From positions 78,358,872 to 78,422,871 of the forward strand of contig CM043953.1 of NCBI GenBank assembly GCA_014529385.2: 64,000 bases of DNA, given 5' to 3'. Of this stretch, positions 9,732 through 22,793 are shown piece by piece. Under the pieces are notes generated by a model. It made no database searches. It saw nothing but the letters and a program-made list of their open reading frames with translations, and had not been told where the DNA came from. Numbering within the stretch: position 1 is the first letter of the stretch; each line of letters starts with the position of its first letter. The position numbers were made by a program, and so were the translations under genes. Origin of the DNA: Adiantum capillus-veneris. Taxonomy: Eukaryota; Streptophyta; Polypodiopsida; Polypodiales; Pteridaceae.

Positions 9732-10612
9732 ATGGCTGACAATAGTAAAGAGAGTGAAATTAATGTTGATAACTTTGATTTTGCTAATGAGCAGGCTACT
9801 AATGATGGCCCGATGCTTGTTAACTATCTTGTTTCTAGGCTTCAACAAGCCATGGGCAATCCATCCCTCCAAAGTGAAGTGCAATGGCAGCTTCGTGCTC
9901 ATGGGATTCTCCAAGCTCCCCACCATGACGAGAGAGCACCTAGGAAGCCTCCTTGCGAGACTTCCAAAAGAGGCCTCTCTACGATTCAAGAAGAAGAAGA
10001 AGATCCATATGAAGGGCTCAAAAATTTGCTCCTTGATGACGCATCTCTTTCTCAAAGGAGAATTCAAGAGCCCCCACCAAAGGAACGAGAAAGAAGTGAG
10101 TCTCCTGCCAGCTCATCGGAGATGGCTCCACGAAGATGGCGCGCTAAACGCTCTCCATCACCTCCAAAACGGAGAAGACCATCTCACGCTTCTCCACACC
10201 ATAATTCAAAGAGGGATGACAAAAATCAAGAGAAGAAAAAGGCGAGAAAGAGGAAACCCTCTTCTCCATCTTCTTCATCCTCTTCCTCTTATGAAAGTGA
10301 TGGTAAAGACAAAGAAGATCTAGGCAAGAAAGAGGTCACCCTCTTCTCCATCTTCCTCAAATTCTTCACCTTCTGAAGAAAGTGACGGTGCAACCTTTGA
10401 ACCATAAAAAAGAAGAGGCCATAGGAAATCCTATGCCACGTGGAAGAGGTCATCCAAGCTCAAGCAGTTCAAAGAGGGAGGTAAGAGCATCTCTTTCCTT
10501 ACCTACGATGGCACCTTTGGTGCTACGGACAAAGTCTTGGACTTTATCCAATGATTCGATGTTGCGTTTGGAGATGAGGGCTTCACGGAGTCCTCTAAGC
10601 TACACGATGTAG
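9732..10612 (+). pseudogene. E: Gag N-terminal part with SR-rich domain
   Basis: Starts at the ATG at 9732 (MADNSKESEINVDNFDFANE). The first about 110 residues are acidic and unlike standard Gag. Then comes a serine/arginine/lysine-rich region (AKRSPSPPKRRRPSHASPHH, KKKARKRKPSSPSSSSSSS) like an SR protein with a bipartite nuclear-localisation pattern. The frame shifts at about 10340 and resumes in another frame at 10382-10612. The same domain, with two repeat units, is present in both F copies, so it is a fixed part of this family's Gag. Confidence 0.75.
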
Positions 10613-10666
10613 CTATGCACTTTCAAAATTCCGCCAGACAATGGTGGTCTAGCCTACGGGCCAACG

Positions 10667-11461
10667 GTGAAGCTACAAACATGGAAAGATTTAAGAGCTT
10701 CCATTATGAAGCAGTTTTTGGCCACCGATGCCAAAGACAAAGTACCCACCGAATGGCGAAGCTTGAAGCTCTCTCCCTACGAATCCATTCACAAATATGT
10801 GGACAAGTTTTGGGACTTACAACGCAAAGCCACTGTCTTCCAAAAGTTGGATTTTGGAGAGCAAAAGCAAAAATTTTGTGCGGGTTTAACTGAAGAAATG
10901 GTAGAGTATGTTAACTCTCAAAGGCCACGCACCATATCGGTGGTTATACACCATACTATGGTGGCTTCTCGAATCAATTTCCAAACGGGGGCTAAAAGAA
11001 ATTTTAAGCCCACAGAAAACAAGGGTTCCAATGAGCCTAAGGGGAAGGACAATGTCCAAAAGTCTCCCAAGAGAAACTCCAACAAAGCTAAAGAGAAGGG
11101 AGTTTACAAAGGCAAAAAAAAACTCTCTCTTGAAGAGCTTGAGCGTTATCGCAAGGATAACCGTTGTTTCAGGTGCGGCGAGCAAGGGCATGCGTACCGC
11201 GCTTGTCCCCAAAAGAACACCCCCCATGAGCCTCCTAGAGCTACCTTGGTTGAAATCCAAGAGGAGGAAACTCACCACAAAGGATCTCCTCTATGCCATG
11301 CTTGGGGAACGGTAAGAGAACATGATGCTTTTATTCTCTTTGACCTTGGTTCTACTCACGATTTCATATCCACAAAGTTGGCCACCAAGCTAGGCATGCA
11401 AGCTTACGATATCTACCCAGCGGTGCTTTCAAGGGGCAAGAAGCTTCAGTCACTCCCTTAA
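10667..11461 (+). pseudogene. E: Gag core, zinc knuckle and protease start
   Basis: The Gag retrotransposon domain is recognisable at TEWRSLKLSPYESIHKYVDK and TEEMVEYVNSQRP. A lysine-rich linker leads to the zinc knuckle CFRCGEQGHAYRACP, with all three C and the H present. The protease begins at DAFILFDLGSTHDFISTKLA. Its active site reads DLG; F reads DPG at the same place. The frame ends at a stop at 11459. Confidence 0.85.
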
Positions 11462-11469
11462 TCGGTAAA

Positions 11470-12893
11470 TTGAGGCTTCATGTCCAAAGCTATGTGGACA
11501 AAGAGGACTTCTTTATCTCTCCTCTCAAGCATGAGGATGTAATTCTAGGGGCACCATGGTTTGATCGCATGGCTGTCAATGTTAAATTCCCTGAAAGGAG
11601 AATCTCCTTTAGGTTCAGGGAAAAAGATATGTACATAGATGCGAAGGAAATGGGTAACACCATACCCATTGTACATACGCAAGCTTTCAATAAGTCAATA
11701 AAGACCTCTATTTCTGTGTACATGATTTTTGTTAAAGACTCTCAAAACGAATCTAATGTTTTAGCAAAAGAAAATATACACAGTAAAAAAGAATTAGAGT
11801 TATCCAATTTTCTCAAGGGGTTTCAAGATGTCTTTATTGATGACATCCCTTGTGAGCTACCTCCTAAACGAGGCAATGATGACCATGCAATTGAACTTCT
11901 TCTAGGAAGCTCACCGCCTAACAAACCTCCTTGTAGAGTTTCTCAAGATCAACAAGAGGAGATTATGTGGCAAGTGCATGAGTTAGTTGAGAAGGGCATG
12001 GCTAGGCCTAGATCATCTCCATTTTGTTCTCTTGTGCTATTAGTGCAAAAGAAAGACGGCATATATCATATGTGTGTCGACAATAGAGCACTAAATAGGA
12101 TCACTATCAAGAATAGGTTTCCCGTTCCACGGGTAGAAGACCTATTTGATAAGCTACAAGGGTCCACCTACTTCAATAGAATTGAACTAGTGGCTATCAT
12201 CAAATAAAGATAGTTGATCAAGACATTATAAAGACCGCATTTTGCACTATGTTTGGTCTTTACAAATACATTGTCATGCCTTTTGGCTTGACCAATGCAC
12301 CAACCACATTCAACCGCTTGATGGAGAAGCTATTCAAGCCTCACCAAACCTTTTCTGGAGTGCTCTTTGATGATGTCATCATCTACTCTAATTTATTAGA
12401 CGAACACAAGCAACACCTTCAGGTAATATTTCAAGTTCTAAGAGAAAATAAACTTTATGTTAATCGAAAGAAAAGTGAATTTTTCTTACAAGAGATTCAG
12501 TATTTAGGTCACATTATCTCTCAAGATGGCATCCAAATGGATCCATCAAAATTAGAGGTAATAAAAGGATGGCCTAAACCAAGGAATCTTCATGAACTAA
12601 GAAGCTTTATAGGTATATGTGCATACTATAGACTCTTCATAGAAAAGTTCTCCCTAATAGCAGGACCATTACATGACCTAACAATGAAAAACCTTAGGTA
12701 TACATGGTCTGCCAAGGAGAACAATGCTTTCGAAAAGCTTATCTCTCAACCTGTGCTTACACTACCGGATCTCTCAAAGCCATCAGAGGTCCAATGTGAT
12801 GCTTGTGGTGATTGCCTTGGAGCTGTTTTGCTCCAAGAAGGGCACACCATAGCCTATGAAAGTAAAGGCTCGACCCTTTTGAGCAAGCTCTAG
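11470..12893 (+). pseudogene. E: protease end and reverse transcriptase
   Basis: Two frames (11470-12207 and 12249-12893). The protease end shows HEDVILGAPWF. RT carries VQKKDGIYHMCVDNRALN, NRFPVPRVEDLFDKLQGS, VMPFGLTNAPTTFNRLM, the catalytic region VLFDDVIIYSN, and KKSEFFLQEIQYLGHIIS. A frameshift near 12195 separates the parts, removing the FSKIDLRSGYHQI-like segment from frame. RNase H begins at about 12690. Confidence 0.88.
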
Positions 12894-13141
12894 GCATATA
12901 TAAAACAAAACTCCTCGCAGTTCTACATGCCTTATGCTCATGGAAGCATTATTTATTGGGGACTCCTTTCATTCTTCGATTGGATCACCAAAGTCTTAAG
13001 TACTTCATGATGCAGACCAAGCTCTCCGACAAACAAATGAGGTGGGTACATTTCCTTTCGCAATTTCATTTTCATATTGCTCACATTGCTGGCAAGCATA
13101 ATCAAGTAGCCGATGCACTCTCAAGATGACCGAGAGTCAAT
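12690..13141 (+). pseudogene. E: RNase H
   Basis: VQCDACGDCLGAVLLQEG and, in the next frame, HQSLKYFMMQ and HIAGKHNQVADALSR are gypsy RNase H signatures. One frameshift near 12867 and a stop (TGA, where F reads TGG) directly after DALSR break it. Confidence 0.8.
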
Positions 13142-13925
13142 GTGGTTTCCATAGCAACTCACAATGATCTATCTGCTATGATAGATGAGTATGCTATTAA
13201 TCCCGATTTTAGAGATGTGATTTCAGCCCTTGCACTAGGGAAGAAAGAGGAACCATTTACTTTACAAGATGGTTATCTTCTCTATGGTAATAGACTATGC
13301 GTTACTAACTCACTACGTGAGAAAGTAATGTATAAATCTCATGCTCCTCCTTATGCGGGGCATAGAGGGATTCAATCTACCCTAAAGGGGATTGAAACAT
13401 ATTTCTGTTGGCCTACCATGAAAGCAAACATACAAGAGTATGTTTCTAAATGTGTGTATGCCAAAAGACGATGATAGAGGGAAGCAACCTGGATTGCTTC
13501 AACCTTTGCCAATCCCTAATTCACCATGGGAGAGCATATCCATGGATTTTATCTTTGGATTGCCTAAGTCTATCCATGGGAATACGGGAATATGGATGAT
13601 AGTAGAAAGTTTCAATAAACAAGCTCATTTTATACCTGTCAAAAAGACTATCAAAGCCCATCAAATGGCAACCCTCTTCATTTCACAAATCTTCAAGTAC
13701 CATGGCTTGCCAATGTCCATAGTGTCGGATAGAGATCCTAGAATGACCAGTAATTTTTGGGAGGGTCTCTTTGAGAATTTAGGAACAAGGCTAAATTTCC
13801 CTTTGGCCTATCACCCGCAAACGGATGGCCAAAGTGAAATAGCTAACCTAACAATTCTCGATCTACTAAAAGCCTATATAATGGAAGTAGATCAAAGATA
13901 CCAATGGAGAAGTACTTACCCTTAG
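13142..13925 (+). pseudogene. E: integrase core
   Basis: Two overlapping frames. The zinc domain is HRGIQSTLKGIETYFCWP followed by the CxxC region, which is damaged (KCVYAKRR). The core shows SMDFIFGLPKS, VSDRDPRMTSNFWEGLF and AYHPQTDGQSEIANLTI, so D, D and E are present. A few bases missing near 13470 shift the frame relative to F, which has KCVVCQKTKFDRGKQPG here. Confidence 0.85.
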
Positions 13926-14596
13926 TGGAGTATGCCTTCAATAACACTGTACATACATCCACGGGAAAAGTACCTTTTGAGGTAATTGAGGGAAGATAAA
14001 AAAGTCCCCTGCTACTTAAGGTACACGGGAAGATCTTTGCTGCAGATGAGTATAGCCGAGACCTACAAGAATCTTTCCAAAAGATTAAGGATGCTATCTC
14101 TATCTCATAGCAAAGGCAAAAGGCTGCTGCTGATAAGCACAGAAGAGACCAAGCCTTTAAAGAAAATGATTGGGTCTTACTCAAATTTCCCAAGGCTCGA
14201 TTAAGGCACACGACGGGCAAGAATCCTACGGGACACCAAAAGTACTATGCTAAGTTAGCAAAAAGGTACTATGGTCCCTTCCAAATTCTTAGGCGAATCA
14301 ACGAGATGGCCTATCAACTCAAGTTGCCCAGCCATTGGCTCATACACAATGCTTTTCATGTGACCCTACTAAAGCCTTACAAAGGAGAGCCACCTCAAGA
14401 ACCAACTATTGAAGACCCACCGGAGATCGAGGACCAAGAAGAGGTGCTGTAGCCCGAGTCCAAGCCCGAGTCCATCCTCTGACATGAAGACAAGGTACTA
14501 AGAGGCGGTAAGACTATCCGATGATATCTTATTAAGTTTAAGAATTATCCTTTTGAAGATGCTAGATGGATGCAAGGCATACAAATTAAAGGATAA
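13926..14596 (+). pseudogene. E: integrase C-terminus and chromodomain-like tail
   Basis: Fragments include LPLVEYAFNNTVHTSTGKVP, a [13 protein letters not shown] segment, [20 protein letters not shown] and, at about 14470-14590, a chromodomain-like stretch (KTIR-YLIKFKNYPFEDARW). Several stops are TGA where F keeps CGA (for example in SILRHEDK), as expected from decay of methylated CpG. The chromodomain would direct integration to marked chromatin (family knowledge). Confidence 0.75.
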
Positions 14597-14989
14597 CCTA
14601 AACCTTGTCAATGCTTACAATGCTTCCCAAGAGTAAGCAAATGTACAAATGTTAAAAATGAACAAAGTTTTTGTCTTATGAGACTCTCTTTTTATTTATT
14701 GCAAACAAAAATGAAGTAGTATGCATGCTTAGATCAAGTTTGCGGAGACGACGTCTCTTGAACACCAAGTAGAGCTTGTCACTCTACTATGGAAGATTGA
14801 TAGGACTAATGTGCAGACACGCTTGCGGCAGCTTAGGCTCTCAAGCGCCAAATGGACTAGTCATCCATTTGGGAACGATGTCGTAGGGTAACATAGGGAT
14901 CCTCTACCCGCTAGAAAAAGGACTAATGAATATGATTTATCTTCTCTACCCCATAGTCAAGGACGACTATGATTTTGAGAGAGAGGTAA
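14597..14989 (+). other. 3' noncoding region and polypurine tract of E
   Basis: No conserved protein. It is shared with F (49801-50140). CATAGTC (14952-14958) and GACTATG (14965-14971) form a perfect 7-bp inverted repeat, followed by the purine tract GAGAGAGGTAA directly before the LTR. Confidence 0.65.
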
Positions 14990-15628
14990 TGTCATAATAA
15001 CGAATATCTAATTCTCCTAAATGATTTTCTCATGTTAAGCTGATCATTTAATATGGGGAAGTGCCATGGGAGAAAAAGCTAGAATATTGGTTAAGCTGGC
15101 AGACCGGCCACAATAGGGATCCAAAAGAGGGAAAACAGGGATCCAAAGGGGGGGCCATCTGCAAAAGATCTATGTGCAACAATGGGCTTAAAAGACCCTA
15201 AGGTTCAGCCCATTAAGACTTCCAAAATGCTAAGGTTCCAAAATTCAAAGGTTGTGTCCAAGCGTCAAAGCTTAGGAAATTTGGATGCTTTGTCTGTGTG
15301 TACAAAAGTCTTCACAAGTCCCTACATAGGAGGGGGCGAGCCCAAGAAGTCGCGAATGAGAGAGAAACACCCACACACACTCACAAGCTTCATTTGTACA
15401 CAAGGGGGAAGAGGGACACATGTCAGCTGCCTAGGCCAGATGCCCATAAGGTGTACTCAAATCCTATTGGGTGGCCATGGAGGTGGACCAATGAGAATTA
15501 GGCTAGAGTAAATCTAGTTTAATTAACTTAAAAACACTTAATAAAATAACCAATAAGAAGAGAGGGGGCTGATTTTTCAAAGGCCATTATCCACACACAC
15601 TCACACAAGCCCATGTGTAGAGTAAGAA

Positions 15629-15678
<50 letters not shown>

Positions 15679-16339
15679 AAGCTTTAATGGAAAGCTTATC
15701 ACCTACTCCAAGCTTGTAAGAAGGTAGGCCCACACCAACAACTGTTGGCTTTGTGATGCAAATCCAACCAAGAGCCAAGCTTCAATGCATGCTCATCTCC
15801 TCTACCATGCTAATTACTAAGCTAAGCTATGCTAATATGAGTGATTATGTGAGGAGATGTACATCTTTCCCGTAAGACTACTCCATATTCCTCTCAATCT
15901 ACTCTCATACCCCGCTAGCTCTCACCATCTTTGAAGGTGTGTGAGGTCTTGGGTCTGAGACCGTGAGGGAATCGATGTTGTGTTTGATAAGTGTTTTGGT
16001 TAGTGCTTGAAGTTTCCATCTTCATTGCACTAGCTAGTATTGAAGGAACACAAAGAATTGTATTGTAAAATGTCTCTCTTGATGGGAGAAACCATAATAC
16101 AAAGCCTTTTGGAGGGGGGACCGGCTCCATGCAAATCCGGTCCTCAAATGTTGTCAATTGCTTAATTTCTCTCTCTTTTGAAGTATTGTTCATGCTATCT
16201 AACTAGGTGTTATACTTTTTGTTGCTGTCTCCACCCAAGCACTCTTGTTATTCTCATTAGGAATCTATTCTAATGAAATGCTCACTATGTTCATGCTATT
16301 TTTCGCTACACACAAGTTACTAGACCATTAAATGTTACA
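14990..16339 (+). repeat. 3' LTR of E
   Basis: 1,350 bases from TGTCATAATAAC to AATGTTACA. It is about 300 bases shorter than the F LTRs, partly because a block present in F near 21360-21640 is missing. It holds a long CT microsatellite (15631-15674). Confidence 0.92.
15631..15674. repeat. (CT)22 microsatellite in E LTR
   Basis: Uninterrupted CT run. The same LTR position carries a short run in F copy 1 (21714-21732) and a long one in the F 3' LTR. Confidence 0.95.
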
Positions 16340-16599
16340 TTGCAATACCTGGCTCCACTGAAGTCTGTGAACATTTGGGAGTTCTCTAAATCTGGCTTTA
16401 CTCTGATCAACAGGATCTTGGCTCTTGTGCTGCTTTTACTGCTCATCAAGTATCTATGGCCTTCTGAATCTGCATATAAGACCTTATCTCCATTGTAGCT
16501 ATATAGCTGTAAAATCTGCTTTGTTGCACTTGTACCTGCGTTGCCAATGCTACTAGCTTGCTCTGCTGTACTTGAACTCTCGGCTCGATTTGAGTCCAT
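16340..16599 (-). CDS. Hypothetical ORF of G, cut by E
   Basis: Begins MDSNRAESSSTAEQASSIGN and is open until the E insertion. The first third is rich in S, A and T; the rest (LYSYNGDKVLYADSEGHRYL) looks like a folded protein. I do not recognise it. Its position, after the leader and first ORF of G, suggests an internal gene of that element. Confidence 0.35.
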
Positions 16600-17587
16600 G
16601 TCAACTTGTTCTGTAAAAACTGTCTCCTATTAAATTCTGGTATTGATTAGCAAAATTTCTCCTCCTCGGGTTTGATAACACTGCTATAACCAAAGCACTT
16701 TTGCAGTTGATTGCTCTTCAGACTCACAAGAGTTGATTAACTCTAGCTTAAAAGTTTCAGAATTGATTGCATCCCTTGAAATGATTAAAATATGGGCTCT
16801 GAATAGCCTAATCTGCAATCCACCGTGATTTGTCCCTGTTGTTCCGTTGGATGCTCAATTTTCAGTGCAATTACTTGCACTTGCCAATTTCTAGCATGCA
16901 AAATTTTGAAATTTGCTTAACGCTCCACTGCTTCGAGTTGATCGTTTTCTCGCTTTTTTTTGGCTATTCTGATTCACTTTGCGTGGTGTAATCTTCTTGG
17001 ATTTGTTTTTTTTTTACTTGCTCGATTTGTGCTGTTTTCTCGATGTGGGACACTCTCGGCTTTTCTTTTTTGCTTTTTTGTCTCTTTTTGGCTTTTTTGA
17101 AGGTTCTATGAAATTTTTATGATTTATTGGGATTTTTCGAGTCAGTTTTTTTTCAAAGATTTTTTTTGAGTTTTGTGAAATTTTTATAATTTTTGTGATT
17201 TATCTATGAATTGTTTTCGATTTTGTATGAAGTTTTTATGAGGTTTTTATTTTTTTGTGGATATTTTGATTTTTTAATGAATTCTTTATGAGGTTTTTAT
17301 TTTTTTGTGAATTTTTAATGATTTTTTTAATTTTTGTGATTTTATAATCCCTTTTTAAATTTTTTTATTGGATTTTTATTTTATTTTTATTATTTTTCCC
17401 TTTTTTCCTTTTTTTTCCACATTGCTTTGGTGGCTATGCCAATTCCGGCTCCACTATCCACCAGTATTGCTACCGATTTTACTTCTTTGTACTCCACAGG
17501 CAAGGCCGTGTTTCCTTCTTCTCCTTCACAATAGTCTCCTACGTTGTTCACTAGTACCGGCTCATGTTTAATTTGTTTCGAGGTTGG
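16600..17587. other. T-rich noncoding stretch of G
   Basis: Long runs of T and GATTTTT, GAGGTTTTTAT repeats between about 16970 and 17420. No gene seen. Confidence 0.5.
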
Positions 17588-18139
17588 TTATTCATTGTTA
17601 GTGTTTCTGGAGAAACAATTGGTGGCGGAATTACTAGCCCTATTTTCTCCAAAAAAAATTCCCACCTCTTCCCAAAGATGAGGTCTTATATGCAGTGACT
17701 CTGATAGAGTTAGTGTACAACAGATAGGGGATGACATTACCTCATGAAGAGTTTTGGTATCCATCATCTTAAGATTAGCTTTCCATTGAGATGGTACTTT
17801 TTTAACTTCTGATTTGCTTTTATGGTTGCCGATGAATGAAGGTAACATTTTCAACGATCGAGGTTTGCTGTCTTCCGACATTTTTGTACCTGCATCACCA
17901 TACAATGATCGGATATCATTTGGGTAGAGTTCATGTTCGAGGTGGATCTCCGTGATAGGGGCTGACTGAAGTGTTGCACTTCCATCTTTTCTATTTCGGA
18001 TATCCTCCCACCGATCTTGTGGCCATTGTTCTTCCAATTCAGGAATTGGCATAGGTGCTTGTGAATACATTCCATCTGTTGTATTGGCTACCATTCTTGT
18101 ATCCAAAGGTGTTTCATTTACCGAATCTGTTTGGTCTCC
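17588..18139 (-). CDS. Hypothetical Gag-position ORF of G
   Basis: Open frame with no ATG near its start; it contains DGMYSQAPMPIPELEEQWPQ, IHLEHELYPNDIRSLYGDAG and SQWKANLKMMDTKTLHEVMS. A stop (TGA) at 18153 separates it from LIREKIQALKD in the same frame, and a run of about nine C (plus strand G, near 18204) disrupts it further upstream. It lies where gag is expected, after the leader of G, but has no visible zinc knuckle. Function unknown. Confidence 0.35.
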   Translation of the reverse strand, partial: GDQTDSVNETPLDTRMVANTTDGMYSQAPMPIPELEEQWPQDRWEDIRNRKDGSATLQSAPITEIHLEHELYPNDIRSLYGDAGTKMSEDSKPRSLKMLPSFIGNHKSKSEVKKVPSQWKANLKMMDTKTLHEVMSSPICCTLTLSESLHIRPHLWEEVGIFFGENRASNSATNCFSRNTNNE

Positions 18140-18153
18140 ATCTTTGATCCCTC

Positions 18154-19026
18154 AGTCCTTTAACGCTTGAATCTTTTCACGGATTAACACCTCGGTTGTA
18201 TTGGGGGGGGGGTTCACCCGGAGAGAGAAGAAGAAGAAGAGTATTTTAATGTCGATGAAAACTATCCCAACAGACCGTGAAGATTTGTCCACCGACGAGG
18301 AACTTTTATGCGCCGCAAGGCAAGGTGTCGAAGCTCAAAATCCCGTTTTTTTATTATTCAATTGTACAAAAATGCCAAAAATAGGACCAAAATTAGCCAA
18401 AACGCTAAAAAATCACCCGCAAATTAAAAAAATCACCAAAAAATCCAAATTTGTTTAGAAATCTTAGAAAATCATCGACAATCACAATCAAACACTTTTG
18501 ACATGCAAAAGTACACCAAAAATAGAAGTTTTTATCGAAAATGCCAGATTCGACAAAATCATAAATCTAGCCGCCGAAAATAGTAAAACGCTTAAAATTT
18601 GACAAACGAAAGCCCAAATGCGCTCAAAATCAAGCCGTAAGCACACATTCAAAATAGCTCATAAAGATCGCAAAATATCAAATTTTTATCGAATTAAGCA
18701 AAAATTAGCAAAAAAATTACAAAAGTTATCTGAAAATTTTCCTTTTTTAAAAAAAAAATTCTCCACACATAGGGGATTAGTGTAGCCAAATAAAATCACA
18801 AAGATCACATCAATTCAATTTCCAAACAATTTGATCAATAAAATCCAAACTAGGCAATTAAATCGGTAAATTTAGTGGCAAAATTAGGTAAAAAATTGAT
18901 GCATTTAGAGTGTGTAAATCCCTGTTTTGAGCTAAAATGTAGCAATTAACCATTACACATATCAAATATGCAATCGAAAATTGAATTAATCATGCCCATT
19001 AAGCACTTTTTAGGCGCGCGTGCGCG

Positions 19027-19092
<66 letters not shown>

Positions 19093-19892
19093 TAATTGGC
19101 AGTTTTTATCAATCTTTAGGTGCGCACACAGAATGGTTAATCTTGTCGAAATTGCAATGTGATTTCATAAATCTTTAGTTGGGCATGACCGCAACACAAA
19201 TCAATCATCACAATTGAAAAATCATTAACCACACATTGATTTTTAGGTGCACAAACAAGGGCAAAATAGTGCACACACCTAAAATTAGGCCTACACACAC
19301 TCAATTAGAATTCCCACACACTTGATTTTAGTGCACACACACTTGCAATTGACCATTCAAGCATGCAATTAGATCAATTAAGCACACAATTAGCAACACA
19401 CATTCACCAATTAATAATTGAACTTGTCAACTTCATACGCCACCAAATCTGGAAAATTTCGGCATTACGACGGCGTGAAAATGAACAATCCAAAAATTTT
19501 CATAGCATCAACATTGCATTGCAACAACATGGCATTGACATTGCATCATCATTGTGGAGTCTCTACACAATTCTACACATCTTTAATTTCTAGGGATGTT
19601 GAGAATACCACCTTGATTACCTTTCCAATAAAGATCGATTGACGGTTGAAAGCTTCAATCCTTCGTAGAAAATTAGTGTGTAATTTAGCAAAATTAGTGA
19701 AATTAGCAAGGCGTTAAAGTGAAATTAGAGTGTGTAAACACACAATTGGCAAGATACGGTGACAACTTAGGGAATAATGAACACATTGCTTCATGCACAC
19801 ACATCCAAAATCCAGAAAAACATAAACACACAAGGGAAATTAATGAGGAAACACATCCGATTATGCCACAATTGCACTAGTGTAGGCCATCA
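18154..19892 (-). other. Leader region of G
   Basis: A-rich region with many CACACA stretches on the plus strand and no convincing gene. Short open frames here are not supported by motifs. Confidence 0.5.
19013..19090. repeat. Compound (GC)n(AC)n microsatellite
   Basis: GCGCGTGCGCGC followed by about 27 AC units. The frame through it is low complexity and not a gene. Confidence 0.95.
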
Positions 19893-19910
19893 TCCCCGAC
19901 AACGACGCCA
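19893..19910 (-). other. Primer binding site of G (Asp tRNA type)
   Basis: The minus strand reads TGGCGTCGTTGTCGGGGA, two bases inside the LTR end. It resembles the complement of plant Asp-tRNA 3' ends (as I recall, TGGCGCCGTTGCCGGGGA) with two C-to-T changes. Element D carries a closer match. Confidence 0.65.
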
Positions 19911-19912
19911 AA

Positions 19913-20710
19913 TGTTGGGGGTTCCATCGTTGCATAGCTCCATTGACCAACAAAATTATCAATCCGAAAGGATGAGCTACCCGGCTAGGGCATGGAAACA
20001 CTGACACGGTTAGTGAGCTAATCATGGCAACACAAATGGTAAACTCTATGAGATGAGCTTCTCGGCCTATGGAGGAACTAAGCCACAATGAAGGCAATCT
20101 CCACATCCACTTCCCTTCACCTCTAATCAACCCAATCACACACACTAACGATTGCAAGACGCACACAACACTAATCCTATCATGCAACACAGTAATCGCA
20201 AGCACACACACATAGATCTATCGAGCAATCAAACCTACATGCACACACAAGCAAAAGAGGTCAATCACACAAGATTAAAGAGAGACATAGATCTATTGAG
20301 CACCACACTCCAGTCAAACCTAAATGCACACACAAACAAAAAGGGGAAATTACACAAGATTAGAGAGGGATTAACCATTAATTAGTTACGATCTAGCTAA
20401 TCAAATCATCATTAGTAATCATAAGAAGCATGAGAGGGCATAGAGAAAGAGAAATAAGCATTGACTATACTATTAACCAAGTCACATGAGCAAGGAGAAG
20501 CTCAAGGACTCCATAGCCACACACCTCAAGAGCTCTCACCAAAGAATGCTTTCAACAAATGAGCTTGAGAACCCTAATTTCTTTTACACATTGCTTTATA
20601 TACCTAGGGTAAAAAAATGCAATGTTCGGGAGCCCAAGGCCTTTAGGGCTCCACCAGTTATTGAAGCTGCTACCTAAGCACACTAACTGACCTATTCTTT
20701 ACAGATTGGA
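19913..20710 (-). repeat. LTR of G, part left of F
   Basis: The plus-strand view begins TGTTGGGGGTTCC next to the primer site. It is interrupted at 20710 by F (duplicated TTGGA at 20706-20710). The other boundary, beyond 51780, could not be placed. Confidence 0.55.
20211..20360. repeat. Tandem repeat, two units of about 75 bp, in G LTR
   Basis: Both units begin CATAGATCTAT and contain AAACCTA-ATGCACACACAA and CACAAGATTA. Confidence 0.7.
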
Positions 20711-22404
<1,694 letters not shown>

Positions 22405-22405
22405 T

Positions 22406-22417
22406 TGGTATCAGAGC
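22406..22417 (+). other. First primer binding site of F
   Basis: TGGTATCAGAGC one base after the LTR. Confidence 0.9.
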
Positions 22418-22793
22418 ACAAGGTTTCTCTTTTCTTGCTCAAGAAGGGAGGTCCTCAAGCTAGCAATAAATGGTTGTTATTATTAATTGCCATTGAGTAA
22501 GTCGAATAGGGATTTCTCAGCCTTGCAGTGCGCCTGCCATAACGGGGCATCACCGTCGAGAGCTCTGGTCTTAATCGTGAAGTCCTACGGGCTTGCGTAC
22601 GGCTTAACCACTATTGAACTACTAGAAGCGACAGGAGCCGGTGCTATTTTGGCGTTGAAAGACTCTCTCTTCTATTCCTTGCAATTAATGGTATTCCAGC
22701 CTCGGGTACAGTAGCTTGAGTGCTTTTCTAAAGGGGTAAAGAGAAGAAGCAACTAGGGATTGAAGTGCCAAAGTACACCTAAAAGTTGTTAGA

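Larger units (their letters stand above)
5404..16339 (+). mobile_element. Gypsy element E (Ty3/gypsy chromovirus)
   Basis: A 5' LTR remnant (5404-5723), Met-tRNA primer site, Gag, PR-RT-RNaseH-INT, a chromodomain-like tail and a 1,350-bp 3' LTR are present. A interrupts the 5' LTR and B the leader. Without B the internal part is about 5.7 kb. The RT-before-INT order and the tail resembling a chromodomain place it with the chromoviruses. Many frameshifts and stops make it non-functional. The right flank begins TTGCA; the matching duplication lies outside the window. Confidence 0.9.
16340..20710 (-). mobile_element. Element G, old gypsy-like element, left part
   Basis: A minus-strand LTR end with an Asp-tRNA-type primer site is present at 19893-19913, with a long leader and two ORFs to its left. 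E is inserted on the left and F on the right, within the LTR. The remaining part of that LTR continues after F from 51780. No pol domain is seen in the visible part, so this may be a large non-autonomous derivative or simply be cut off by E. Confidence 0.6.
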
